The translations under genes and the position numbers were made by a program. The notes under the pieces are model-generated. The model saw only the letters and a list, made by a program, of their open reading frames with translations, made no database searches and had not been told where the DNA came from. From assembly GCA_047495785.1 (NCBI GenBank), contig JBLDXI010000019.1:496001-560000 (forward strand): a stretch of DNA of 64,000 nucleotides. Direction: 5' to 3'. Positions 1 through 10,697 of the stretch are shown one piece after another. Numbering within the stretch: position 1 is the first letter of the stretch; each line of letters opens with the position of its first letter. The stretch is from Lepidodermella squamata (lineage: Eukaryota > Gastrotricha).

Positions 1-1450
1 ATGTATCGCTTCTGTCATTATATTTCTTAGAAATTCGCCGTCATTTTGAAACTTTGTTCCCATAACCTTCCAGTTGCTTAGTGAATCATTTCCTTGAAAA
101 AAAGAAGTGATTCATGATTCATGTCATTAAGCTGGATATGCATACTCAAGGTAACTAGATATGATTCAATGCGATCCAACCAGAACGCTGCCACGGTAAC
201 CATGTCGTAGCAAACAAGACGCCAATATAGGAAAGGAGATGTCAGCTCTGGTGATTCAATTCGTTCGCTCAGATAAGCATGAAGTCCAGAACCGCTGTTT
301 CCGACAGCGTCATGGTATTCTTCCGAGCTAGTATCAACTTGCGATGAAGTTCCGTAAAACAGCATACTCTGCCTCACCGAGCTCAGCATTTCAGGCGTGC
401 ACCAACTGAATCGAAGAGGGTCATTAGGGAGGAAGTAGTTGAAGTTCAGGACAAGAAATGCGTAACCTGGGCCGTAAAGGTTGAACCGATACAGCATGCA
501 GGCCAGTTTCGAGATGAAGTTCGTATTAACTAAAATGACTCGAGCATTCATATTTCTGATCTCCTCAACGGCTAATCCCATGTCGATTTCATTGGCAACC
601 ACGCCTGGAGCTCTCGGGACTTTCGCTATCCCGATTACTGTTATGTTATTCATTGCCATCTCATGCTGGAGACTCGTTTCTCCCTAAGGGATAACATTTC
701 AACCTTATGAGAAGAATTTTAAGAAATTCATACCGCATTCCACGAGCTTGTTCCTTCTGACAGAAAAGCTATTTTACTCCACCCAAGTTTCTTGCACGTT
801 TCAACAATAAGCCCAGTGGCGTTGAATAGATTTGAGGTTAAAATATAAAGACCTCTGTAGCGCGTTCGTTCAAGGTAGACAGGCCAGCTACTTGCAGTAT
901 ACGTCACCTTGAAATAAATAAAAATAGAAGAGACGAAATTTCAAAATTTAAGTTTAATACCCCGACGTAGTTGTAGTGCTGTAGTGTCATTCCAGTCTGA
1001 ACATGTCCAATACATGGGCTCATCAAAAACATCGGAAATCTGTCGGTCGGCGGATTGGCTATCGCATTCATGTATCGACGGACATGTAGAGGTTGAGAGC
1101 ACTAAATATGTAGCAAGTAAATACCATCAAGTACGGATTCAGAAGCTGATTCTTACTTCATCATCGATGACTTCTATCTCGATGTCATATTTCGGCAGTA
1201 AATCTGCCTTTCTGTTGATGCCATTCAAGGCGAATCTTATCGCCTCGGTGCAAACATGACTGACCGGGAAAAGGGATCCGCCGAGTGTCATCATGAAAGG
1301 AATGCTGAGCTTCGTTTTGTTACCATTGGCTGCATCGGCCCTAACTGTAACTGGCAAAGGACTGGTCAAGTTTAGCTTCCCGTTCGTTACTCCTTCCTGA
1401 AAGCATAAGAAGACTAGGCAGCTTAGTAAAGCGAGGTGAAAAGACATCAT
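1..1450 (-). CDS. GABA-B-like class C receptor, N-terminal ligand-binding part (partial, 3' end outside window)
   Basis: Five exons are read on the minus strand: 1450-1157, 1101-961, 907-734, 683-146 and 92 to beyond position 1. The introns are about 46-55 bp and all phases join. The product starts with a signal peptide (MMSFHLALLSCLVFLCF) and continues as a periplasmic-binding-like ligand domain: a benign TLGGSLFPVSH segment, IDDEC with the conserved Cys after the acidic pair, a GWSKIAFLSEG strand typical of the domain hinge, and an LYGPGYAFLVLNF...CTPEML stretch that aligns with the second lobe of metabotropic GABA receptors. By family it would be a plasma-membrane receptor with the seven-helix region encoded beyond the left edge. 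Another family-3 receptor, or a receptor guanylate cyclase, remains possible because only the ligand domain is visible. The gene is head to head with the acetyltransferase at 1857. Confidence 0.8.
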
Positions 1451-1856
1451 TTGCGAACTCGGTATAATTTACACCATGGCTACCCCTTATACAACTGATA
1501 TTTCAGCACAAATTAGCAAGGTCGTCTCATCTGCGTTCTCTGACGGATCTCTAATGATGATGTCAGTACATAGCACGTGGATCTAAGATTATGTCTGTAT
1601 TGCGAGAATAAGTTTCATTTTCCGTTAATTTCAGACGTGGTTTTCGTTATTGAATCCGAATTTACTAATTTTATCCCGGTTCAAAGCCATCACCAAAGTT
1701 TGAATATGAAGTAAAGCGTATATGGATTTTTATGCAGACAATTACGTGACTGAGCTCACGCTTTGTGCTGTCTTTGTTTTATCAGCTTACAGATAACTAA
1801 CACCGTTCATTTTCGCAATGCTTTATTCTTTATTCGCAATTTGACTATTTTTTTAA
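1451..1856. promoter_or_regulatory. Short divergent intergenic region (putative bidirectional promoter)
   Basis: About 400 bp separate the start codon of the minus-strand receptor gene from the start of the plus-strand acetyltransferase gene. No coding exon is recognised here, so promoters for both genes should lie in or near it. No clear TATA box or other defined motif was identified. The assignment rests only on gene orientation. Confidence 0.4.
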
Positions 1857-3032
1857 ATGAGCAAAACCAGTGAAATGTCTCACCAGCAAGGAAAACTAGC
1901 CTGTCTGTACTTCATACGGTCAAGCCGGGATGACGCGACCGACCTAGCAGCACTGGCTCGACTCGAGCTCGACTGCGCTCAAGGCACGGATTTGAAATTC
2001 TGCTACAAATCAGAAAAGCCTCGAACGGCTAAATTCGACGAATCCATCACAATTGTCGCCGAGACGCGAACTGACCGTCATATTGTAGGCCTCATCGTCG
2101 GCAATATTCGCCGCGTGCAAATCGAACCTGGTCGTTTCGAACTTGTTTCCTGGGTTTGCAGCCTTCGAATCGACCCAAACCACCGCCGCGTTGGTCTTGC
2201 TTTGCATCTAATCAAAGAACTGGAATCACGTCTTGCGAAACGAGGTGTCGCGTTCACTTATTGCGGAACCTGGCATGACAACGAGGCGTCATTCAAGTTA
2301 TTCCTCAAAGCCGGCTATGCTCGCATGTTCAATAGCGAGTTTCAAGGCATTAACATTGCCCATAATTTGGCTCTACTGCCGCCGGAAAATCACTGGGCTC
2401 AGTTTGGAATTACGACGGAAAAACTCGATTTCGATAACTCAGAAAAATTCAGAGCTACACATTTTTCAAACTCATTTTTCTACCCAGACATGGCTAAGAA
2501 TCCTATTAAGAGCAATGTCTATATTGCTAAGATGAATAATGACGAGTTTGTCGCGTTCGATGTGGCTTCAGTAGCCGATGAATGGAGTTTTGTCGAAGTT
2601 TCTCTACGCTACCGACTGATTTGTTTTATTTATACATTTTTAAATTTCCTCTTCCCGCGATGGTTTGAAAAGCCGTTGCCTCTGGGTCACGCTTGGGTGC
2701 TCTACTGGGCCCTTCCATGGGTCGTTGCGGCGAAATCACAAGAGAACAAGCGAAGACTGATGCAAGCTGTTGTCGCATTTGCGACTCGAGATTTAGCTGC
2801 TACAAGAAAAGCCGACGTGATTTCGCTGTCACTGACTCGAATAATGTCTAACCTGAGTGAAGAAGACGCCGCGTTAGCAAAATCTTGCGTAGGATTATCA
2901 AAAACAATTTTCAACGGAGCTGGAACCAGATTTCTTGGACGTAGTCTCAAGCGTGACGAGAAGGAAGCGGCCTTAATGGTAGATTTTATCAAAAATCAAA
3001 ATTTCTGGTTTATTGATGGTAAAGAAATTTAG
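1857..3032 (+). CDS. GNAT-family N-acetyltransferase, HOOKLESS1-like, intronless
   Basis: A single uninterrupted frame of 391 residues. Residues about 20-170 form a GNAT fold: a core strand (SWVCSLRIDPNHRRVGLAL) carries the acetyl-CoA loop in a variant R-R-V-G-L-A form, followed by the alpha-helix HLIKELESRL and the FTYCGTWHDNEASFKLFLKAGY segment, where an N-x-A-S-x-x-L-F...GY pattern is usual in GNATs. The long C-terminal part (about 220 residues) with FFYPDM...KSNVYIAKMN resembles the extra domain of plant HOOKLESS1-type acetyltransferases. It should transfer an acetyl group from acetyl-CoA, but the substrate cannot be predicted. A second Met lies six codons in (MSKTSEM). The lack of introns contrasts with every other host gene here and may mean retroposition or horizontal origin. 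A poly(A) signal follows within 20 bp. Confidence 0.8.
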   Translation: MSKTSEMSHQQGKLACLYFIRSSRDDATDLAALARLELDCAQGTDLKFCYKSEKPRTAKFDESITIVAETRTDRHIVGLIVGNIRRVQIEPGRFELVSWVCSLRIDPNHRRVGLALHLIKELESRLAKRGVAFTYCGTWHDNEASFKLFLKAGYARMFNSEFQGINIAHNLALLPPENHWAQFGITTEKLDFDNSEKFRATHFSNSFFYPDMAKNPIKSNVYIAKMNNDEFVAFDVASVADEWSFVEVSLRYRLICFIYTFLNFLFPRWFEKPLPLGHAWVLYWALPWVVAAKSQENKRRLMQAVVAFATRDLAATRKADVISLSLTRIMSNLSEEDAALAKSCVGLSKTIFNGAGTRFLGRSLKRDEKEAALMVDFIKNQNFWFIDGKEI

Positions 3033-3044
3033 GATGTTGGTTGA

Positions 3045-3050
3045 AATAAA
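3045..3050 (+). terminator. Poly(A) signal of the GNAT gene
   Basis: AATAAA only about 12 bp after the stop codon, implying a very short 3' UTR. Confidence 0.55.
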
Positions 3051-4537
3051 TTGGAAATATTGGTTATTTTCGCACACTTTTCCAGCCCTTGATGACCTTG
3101 TGTGAATGCCGTAATTAGGGTGTACCTCAATGAATACGTGTGAATAATTCGGATCTGCGCGGTGACTTATTAGGGGGTGGGTGACTTTTGCATCCCCAAC
3201 GTACGTTTATTCCTCGCCTTAAACAAAAGACTCAGCAGCACATGCGCCGAGCAATGTTTACCGTTGTTTTTCTTTGCACATCTCAACAGCGGCACACTTC
3301 CGCTCGTCAAACATGCGCGTGTGTGCTGTCTTTATTAGCTTCGCGCGGCGTGGTATGGTGACACGCACACGACGTGAAAAGGCGCGGTAATTGTTGATGA
3401 AAAGGCGCCGAGATGAAAATAACACCGCCCATCTTATATCGCCGCCAGCAAAAATATATACGTTGGCGCCGCTGTGGCGTGTTGAACAACACACGAGACA
3501 TCACCAAAAAGTCGCGCAGGGTGAGTCAATAAAACAACTCGGCGGCTAATAATTACATGATACCCACTTACTTTGAGGGTACGCTACAAACGCGTTAGAC
3601 ATTGTTCTTGAGTAGAATCGGATGATCCACCTGAAAACTCCAAGTGCTTCCTTAAGCTTTTAGTCGTCAAGTAAAAACCTCAACCTAGGTTTCTACAAAC
3701 TACTCCTGCTATCATTCCTGATGAATTCCCGCGATCATGGGAAACTAAGCATCGATAGTTCTCCATTGCACCGGAAAGAGCTCTTGGAACCTCGAAAAAC
3801 GATTTGAGCAACAAAAGGACAACCTTCAATATTTCCCTCATAATATCTCTAAGGTCAGAAAATTTACGAAAACGCTTTGAATTTAGGTACTTTACGAGAT
3901 TGCAATTCGAATTCCCAAGAAATAATAAGCTTAGTCCTTTTAAAGTTTTATGCCTTGATTTAAAATGTTATCACAGAAAAATTTGGATCCGAAAATTCTG
4001 GGAATTTCCCATAGCCTCAGATTCGGAAAAATAAGCTCAAGATTATTCCTAATTCCTAATTTTCAGTAAAGATTTCCATGGGGTCTAACTTTTTGGGCAA
4101 CCAAGATGTTGCGGAATAAATTTGTCCGAAGGCGAAACTAGATTTTAAATATTTGAACTGAATTTTACTAATTTTCTGGAATTTCATGAATAATTCGAAA
4201 TAATCCAAATAAATTACGATAAAATCCTCCGTGATTTTCTGTATAGGGCCGGATCCTCGCTTTCACTACCCGACACGCTCATGATCAAAATTTACAGTCG
4301 AAAATTGCTTCTCTCATAAGCTCGCCATTTGGTTTCGCTAAGAGATATACCGATTTCCATATTGGCAATTCTGACCGCGAGGGCCTGCACAGTAGAAAAA
4401 TTTCGATTCCATCTTTTTCTGTTCGTTTGTGTGAAACTTTCATCCACAGAACTTCCTGTTGACTATACTGCGAGCTATCTGGTTTTGTCTCAATTCAGGA
4501 TACTGTTTTTTGTTAATGGAAGGAACTGCACCGCCCA

Positions 4538-5324
4538 CACGTGAAACCGCATGATGAACGACGTTACATTTTGGTATAAGTAACCGCACATGTTTTCTTA
4601 TACTAGTACGCATGTCCGCATGTGGGCGCGAGTTATTTGTCATGGCGCTATTCATGCGCAGACTCTTGACTGTTTATCAGCAGCAGCAGCAGCAGCCAAC
4701 GCACAGGCATCATGTCTCGTCTACTCATCATACAAGACTCGGCTTGCTGTATGATCAGTAGGCGCGTGGCTAAAACAACCACAACCAGTGTGTTATCATG
4801 AGCCACACCCACTTGAGCTATTAACCAGTCATCCGCCTCGGTCATCTTTCATCTTTCCTCCGCACAAAAAATTTGCATTTTTCTCGATTTTTTTCTATGG
4901 TATTAGGTATTATTTCCCTGGTAAATTTTACGTATTTACCCTGGCAATAAAGTCGATGACAGGAGCGTCACGCTGTTTTCATGTTATTAAGCTATTAAAG
5001 TCTAATTATACACGGTTCGGAGAGTCAACAACCGCACGTGGCCAATATTTATCGGCGCTAGACAAGCTATAATAGGCGGCACGTGAAAACACAGTTGATG
5101 GGCGTATTAGTATATTAATTAGGCGCGCGTTTCGAGATGTTTCTTGACTAGTAGATACTTTTCGCGTGTTCACGTGTGCGTTGAAGCGCGGCGACAAAAA
5201 CAGCGCAGGGTGTCATCATCATTTTGCTAATTAGTGCGCCAGGTTTTTTAACCGCCCACCGCATTGTAATTTTGTGCGCACCCGTGACCCGCCCGAGACG
5301 CACCGGACACGCGCACCGCACGTG
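4538..5324. promoter_or_regulatory. Cluster of five CACGTG (E-box/G-box) motifs
   Basis: Perfect CACGTG palindromes occur at about 4538, 5035, 5080, 5171 and 5319. In animals this hexamer is bound by bHLH factors such as Myc/Max or USF. The cluster lies 0.3-1.1 kb before the start codon of the Sushi membrane protein. Function is inferred from motif density and position only. Confidence 0.35.
4678..4696. repeat. Short CAG trinucleotide repeat
   Basis: Six consecutive CAG units in non-coding sequence. Confidence 0.7.
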
Positions 5325-5642
5325 TTTGCGCCGCGCATTATTTTGTTCCAAGCGCTTGCGTTTTGTTTACGCCCGAGCCCTCTTCACTGGCTACGCGCAA
5401 GAAGTCGTAAACAGCTTCTCCAGATTCCGATGCTCATTGTTTTTCAAACGCGATATAGACGTTGTGCTTAATCTTTTTTCTGCACCGGAATCGCCGGCGC
5501 CACCGTTTTTCACCGCCGAAAAACATGACAGCCATAATTTACGTGACAAATTCAGGTAGGCCATTCATAACCCGTCGAGCGAGATTCATCATTAACCCTA
5601 GTAATTTATTTTATAGATAATGAATCATTCTCCTGAAAAATT

Positions 5643-8600
5643 ATGGAATTAAACCGAATATTACCGCTAATTTGGTCAATATCGACACTACAGGGCGTGT
5701 ATTCGGATTGCGTGGTCGGGCCGCAGCTGCTGGACAACCCGTTGTCTAATGTCGGGTCTTACCTGCAAATTTTTACAAATATCCGATTTCCTTGTTCTGG
5801 GAAAATCGTAAGGTGGAGCTACTACAGCCGATCAGCTGGCACACCGGTTTATTTCGGAGTCTGGGAGGCAATAAACTCGACCACATTTCGCCTTGTAGAC
5901 TACAATAGGGTGATTCCTAGCGCAACAGGGCTTCAGCATGAGGAAATTTACGATCCGGTAATTATTTTCAATTGTTTCGAAATTCTTTTTTTTAATTTCC
6001 TTCCTTTCAGTCCGAATTTGTGAGTGTCACACCTGGTCTTTACCTTGGCGTGCACTACGACGGGATCGACATTCCGCAGGACAAACAGGTGATACCGTAC
6101 GCCGATGCTGTGAGACCGGAACCTTACCTGGTGACAGACCTAGCTGATGGCTTCCCGGTCGGTGTCGGTCACAACCAAATCGTGGCTAGTAATGGCCAAG
6201 TCACATTCACAGGCATTCTGTTCAAAAACTGGCGATTGCCTGCTTTACAAGCTCAAGTTAAATGTATTATAACCTGAATTATTTCCCGATTTTTATATTG
6301 CTAAATTACCGCCGTGTTTATCCATCAGTTTTGATCGATTGTGGCAAACCGCCAATTATTCCGGCGGCGAAGGTTACTTTCAAAACAACGCTGGCTTTCT
6401 CTACTGCTGTTTATCAAGTGAGATTTTTGGCTAATATTTTCGTGATTTTACTACGCGATACTTTTTCTTCTAGTGCAATAGCGGCTATCGATTAGTTGGC
6501 TCACCGATTTCGACATGCCAGTCCAGCGGCTTCTGGTCGCCTCCGCCAATATGCGATATTAACGGTATGATTTGGCAACTTTTTGTTGGATTTGCAAATA
6601 TTTCTTTAAATTAAACCAACAAAGAGAATAGCTCATCTTTTATCTGCGATTTAATCGAAGAAATTAAAAGTTTACCAGGAAAAACCCGTAAAACCCCGAT
6701 GGTAACTGGTTGGGCAATTTCGGTATTTTCCCGGCTGGGCCACATTTATCCATACTTTTTAAGCCCAATAACATTTTAGAGTTCCTGAACCCTTTCCCGT
6801 GTATTTTTTTGCTCGGATTACTTATGGGACACGCCCTACTGAATAGATGCGCGGAGTAATTATACAGTTAATTTTTGTAATTTTTTTCAGATTTGTGTTT
6901 CGCTGGGCCTGAGTTGTACGAGAGTGCTTTGGAGTCGGCTAGCTCACTACTCCAACTTTTCCCATCACTCCAGTTCCAATGTGGCGGCTTTATCGGTCGA
7001 TGGTGGTTCTACTCGCTGGTAAATTCCCGCTTCGTCTACTTCAGCGTATGGCGGCAAGTCCCAGGATCGAATGCCGTCAAGCTAGTCGGGGCCAATCGCG
7101 TTTTAGCCGCGAACCGAGGCCTCAACTACTACCGCGTGCCAGATGATGACATGATATTCGTAGACCCGGGTGATTTCATCGGCATTTTCTACGACAAGCC
7201 GGACTCAGAGTCGCGGGATGTTGTCGTCCCTTTTGCTGCTGAACATACTCTCGCGCCCTATCAACCGGACGATCTTACTGAAACGCTGCTCTTACCGATG
7301 GGCAGACTTGATATTACTCGAGACAATGGCTATATCGATTTGACGAAACATGTCGATGGAGCGGTTGCGTATTGGCGAATTCCGGCGTTCAGGGCATACG
7401 TTATCAGTAAGTAAATAGGATTCCCCCTGAATTTTCGGTTAAAAATGAATCGAACTGTTTCTGAATGTTATTTCCAGCTCGCGAAGTTGCCAGTGTTGTA
7501 GACAATTCAGGTGATTTTAGGTGTTGGGTATTGGTGTTTTGTTTTTCAATGTCGTCATTATTAATGAAGCAAGTCTCCTTAATACTTTTTTCTTTGTTTT
7601 TCCCAGGCGTTCCTGTTTGCCCTCAGCCACCACTTGTGGCCTACTCAACTCTGGCTTATTCATCGACCAAAGTCGGCTCGACTGCCGTCTACAGCTGCGT
7701 ACAGGGTTACACCTTATACGGCCAGAACCCTATCCAGTGCCTGCCTACTCAAAAGTGGAGCGGAACACCTGAATGCAGATGTGAGTTCGGAATGAAAATC
7801 CTAATTGCTCCCAATTTCTTATTTTTCAGTGATACCTCGTTGTCCTGAGCCGCCGAGTGTTTCAAACGCTTTGTCCTATTTCAACTCAACTTCAGTCGGA
7901 GCAATCGCGACATTTTACTGCAAATCAGGCTATGCTATCGCCGGTCCTAACCCCATCACGTGTCTGGTAACCATTTTCATTGCAAAAAATTCAATTTTTC
8001 TGATTTATCTTTTTTCAGAATAATCTTACCTGGTCTGTACCCTTGCCTCAATGCATTCGTAAGCTAGTTTCATGTGAAATATTGAACTTATTACTATAAT
8101 GTTTTACCTTGTTAAAGTTACGAGTTCCTGTCCACCTCCACCTGTGCTTATGAATGGCCATTTGTCAATGACTGGTACTCTCCAACCTCGTGGCGCCGTC
8201 GCTTTTTACGCCTGTAAACAAGGATTCGTGATGATAGGGGCGAGCTCAGTGTTTTGCACTGACGACAAGAACTGGTCTTCGCCCCCGGTCTGCTCACCAG
8301 CCATTGGCGTCCCCACCCCTGGTAAACCTGGGTCAGGCGGGGTCGGTGGTCCAGGCAGTTGGGGCGAGATAACGCGGCCAACTACTGTCGCCCCACCTCC
8401 AACAGAACGACCGCAAGGCTGCTGTGACAAGCCTGGCAGTAATGGAGACGGCGGCAAGGGTGGGGATGGAGGCAAAGGCGGGGATGGCAATAAACCAACG
8501 ACTGAGGAGACTACGACTGAGTCAACAACAAGTTTCGTGTCGTTTGTCGTCCCGACTGACGAGCCGACTACAACGCCGTCTTCTGAATCGACCGATGCAA

Positions 8601-10112
8601 CTTCGTCGGGAGATCAAGAAACGACCACGCCATCTCCGTCTGAGACTTCCACTGACTCAAATGGAGGGAATGGCGATGGTGGTGATACTACTACATCTAT
8701 GACGGATGGTGGTGCTGGCGGGGATGGTGGTAATGCTGGTACTACTGTGAAAGATGGTAATGGCGGCTCTGCAGTGACAGACGGCAATGGTGGCACGAAC
8801 GGTAATGGCGGTTCTGCTGTTACAAATGGTAATGGCGGCTCTGGTGTGACGGATGGGTCTGGTAAGGCTACGACCACAGTTCGGACTGAGGATGGCAGAA
8901 CGAGGTCGACACCGAGTGGTTCAATCACACCAATTCCGCAACAAGTCTCGACTACGCGGAAGACTAGTGCCACCACCGACGAGGGAACTGTGTTGGTGCT
9001 CACTGATGTTGCGGACCCGGATGTTTTTGGCAAGTTTAATATGGAAACCTGTGGGGTGATCTGTTTAGGGACAACCGTATTTTGAACCTCAAACTGCTCG
9101 AATTGCTACGACCCATCTTGGACAGTTTTGGGTTAATGATATCAGATGAAAGCAGAATCCAACCCATAATCGGAAGCCCCCGCAGGGTGTTTACAATATT
9201 AAGGATACCTGGAGAGGATTTGAATCGCTTTGATTAAAGAACCACACTGCACCGTGAAAATGCTTATGTGCCCATTTTTTCATTCATGAGTCGTCCTAAT
9301 CCCTAATATTGACACCACTTTCCATTCGTGGGATAGTTATCTATCAGGATTCATTGAAGTTGGTCGCAGCCAAAAAATGATCTCTCTTAGTTTGAATTTT
9401 CGTATAACATGTTCTTCTTCCAGGTGTTACTTTGCTACCAGCTATCATTGTACCAGCGATTATCATCGTGATGATAATGCTGTTCGCCCTGTTGTTCGCA
9501 TATTTCCGGTATCAAAAGCAAAAACGTGCTGAAATGGCAGCGGCCGATTACGCGAATCAACCCTACTACGAAAACGTGAAAAACGGCGCACCTGGCACGC
9601 CTGGGTAGGTAAAACGCCGCCCCTCAAACCCCGCTTGATAGTCGCGTATTAGTTGAACATGAATGAATCTCAATTATATTGTTAAAAATCTCCAATTTTG
9701 CAGAAGTGCTGCGACCGGCTACGCAAGAGGATCTCAATCAGGAAGTGGATACAACGACCAGTACGGCGGGCTCAATTTGAGCGCCAAGTCCGAGCTGTCC
9801 GACGACGATCTCATTATGCAGTCATCTATGGCTGACATCGCTCAAGTCAAGCGTCAGCCAAACTTCTTCATCGCACCAAGCGGGGGGTTCGGCCCCTCGA
9901 CTTCGGCCTATCACCATTCAGCTGGAGCCACAGTGCTACCACCGCCTCCTCCGCCCCTCCCTCCACCCCCTGCTTACAGAGCTGGCACCAGCGTCGGCCT
10001 TAACATACCATCTCACACAGGGACCTACTACGCACGAGGGTCAATCAGGGCACCCTATGTTGCTGACCTTACAATGACGAGTGGGGCATCAACGCTGAGG
10101 AGGAATAGATGA
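5643..10112 (+). CDS. Sushi-domain type I transmembrane protein with mucin/Gly-rich stalk and signalling-type tail
   Basis: Twelve exons: 5643-5957, 6011-6263, 6329-6417, 6474-6564, 6891-7406, 7478-7510, 7607-7780, 7830-7966, 8019-8058, 8118-9029, 9424-9604 and 9704-10112, with all phases joining. Order of parts: signal peptide; an ectodomain with FPCSGKIVRWSYYS and YFGVWE motifs; a Sushi/CCP module (IDCGKPP...CDIN); a second copy of the first ectodomain type (FQCGGFIGRWWFYS, YFSVWRQ); three further Sushi modules, beginning at CPQPPLV, CPEPPSV and CPPPPVL, each with the usual four Cys; a long Thr/Ser- and Gly-Gly-Asn-rich stalk; a TM helix (LLPAIIVPAIIIVMIMLFA); and a cytoplasmic tail with QPYYENVKNG and a run of prolines. 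The intron after 9029 appears to use a GC donor (G|GCAAGT). By family, Sushi proteins bind ligands or other cells. The tail suggests SH2/SH3-type partners. The ectodomain pair has no name I recognise. Confidence 0.82.
8420..8890 (+). repeat. Coding low-complexity stalk (Thr/Ser and GGNG repeats)
   Basis: Within the Sushi protein exon the sequence degenerates into repeated GGT/GGC/AAT and ACT/ACA codons, giving Gly-Asn-Gly-Gly and Thr-rich repeats. This is an extended, probably O-glycosylated stalk that lifts the binding domains off the membrane. Length polymorphism is likely. Confidence 0.7.
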
Positions 10113-10336
10113 GATGGTTTCACGATTCAGCAGACCTCGCGAATTCTTTCGCTAAACAAATCCGCTCAAATTTGCAAAGAAGCTTTCTGCTATTATTCAT
10201 AAATGAATGTGTTTGAACGTTATTAATACGATTTTACCTTCCTATGACGCGCGAATTTAATACACTCATTTTTCTTGTTTACTTCATTGTGTGTTTGAAA
10301 AAATGACAGCCGCGAGGAATCAATTTTGTACGCAAT

Positions 10337-10342
10337 AATAAA
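10337..10342 (+). terminator. Poly(A) signal of the Sushi gene
   Basis: AATAAA about 225 bp after the stop codon. Confidence 0.5.
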
Positions 10343-10697
10343 AGAACAAATGACGGTTTTTCATTTTCTTTCATCTATGAAATGGTCAGTGACTTTCAGG
10401 CTGCCTACCTGGCCCTCGGCGAATTGATTTTTAGCAATGGTTTACACAATCCAGGTTCAGATGGAAGATAGAAAATCAAAATATTGTAGCCCTGACATGC
10501 TCCGAGATATTTGAGTTGTGGTATCTGCGAATCCAGATTGAACCAGGAGCGCCTCTGAGATGATTTACTTATCATCAATGAACTTTTTTTATGTTTGAAA
10601 TTAATTATCGCGCAGTCTGGATTCTAGATACATCTTGTTAGCTGAATCAACGCTCCAGGGGTAAATCTTGAGCCAAATTTGAAGGTGAACTTTAAAA

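Larger units (their letters stand above)
3051..5642. other. Gene-free intergenic region upstream of the Sushi receptor gene
   Basis: No reading frame here has recognisable domains or convincing splice partners. The left part (3500-4300) is AT-rich. The right part (4530-5560) is richer in CG dinucleotides and holds five palindromic CACGTG motifs plus a short CAG repeat. It probably includes the promoter of the gene starting at 5643. Confidence 0.5.

Noticed and set aside
3240-3510. Overlapping minus-strand frames of 66-78 codons
   Set aside because: No domains, splice sites or codon bias; a CG-rich intergenic stretch gives long chance frames.
5224-5559. 111-codon frame upstream of the Sushi gene
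   Set aside because: Arg/Phe/His-rich chance translation of a CG-rich promoter region; no homology recognised, and it does not splice to the gene.
8614-9033. Pro-rich minus-strand frame opposite the Sushi gene stalk
   Set aside because: Complement of the Gly/Thr repeats; the plus-strand exon is supported by splicing and the TM exon.
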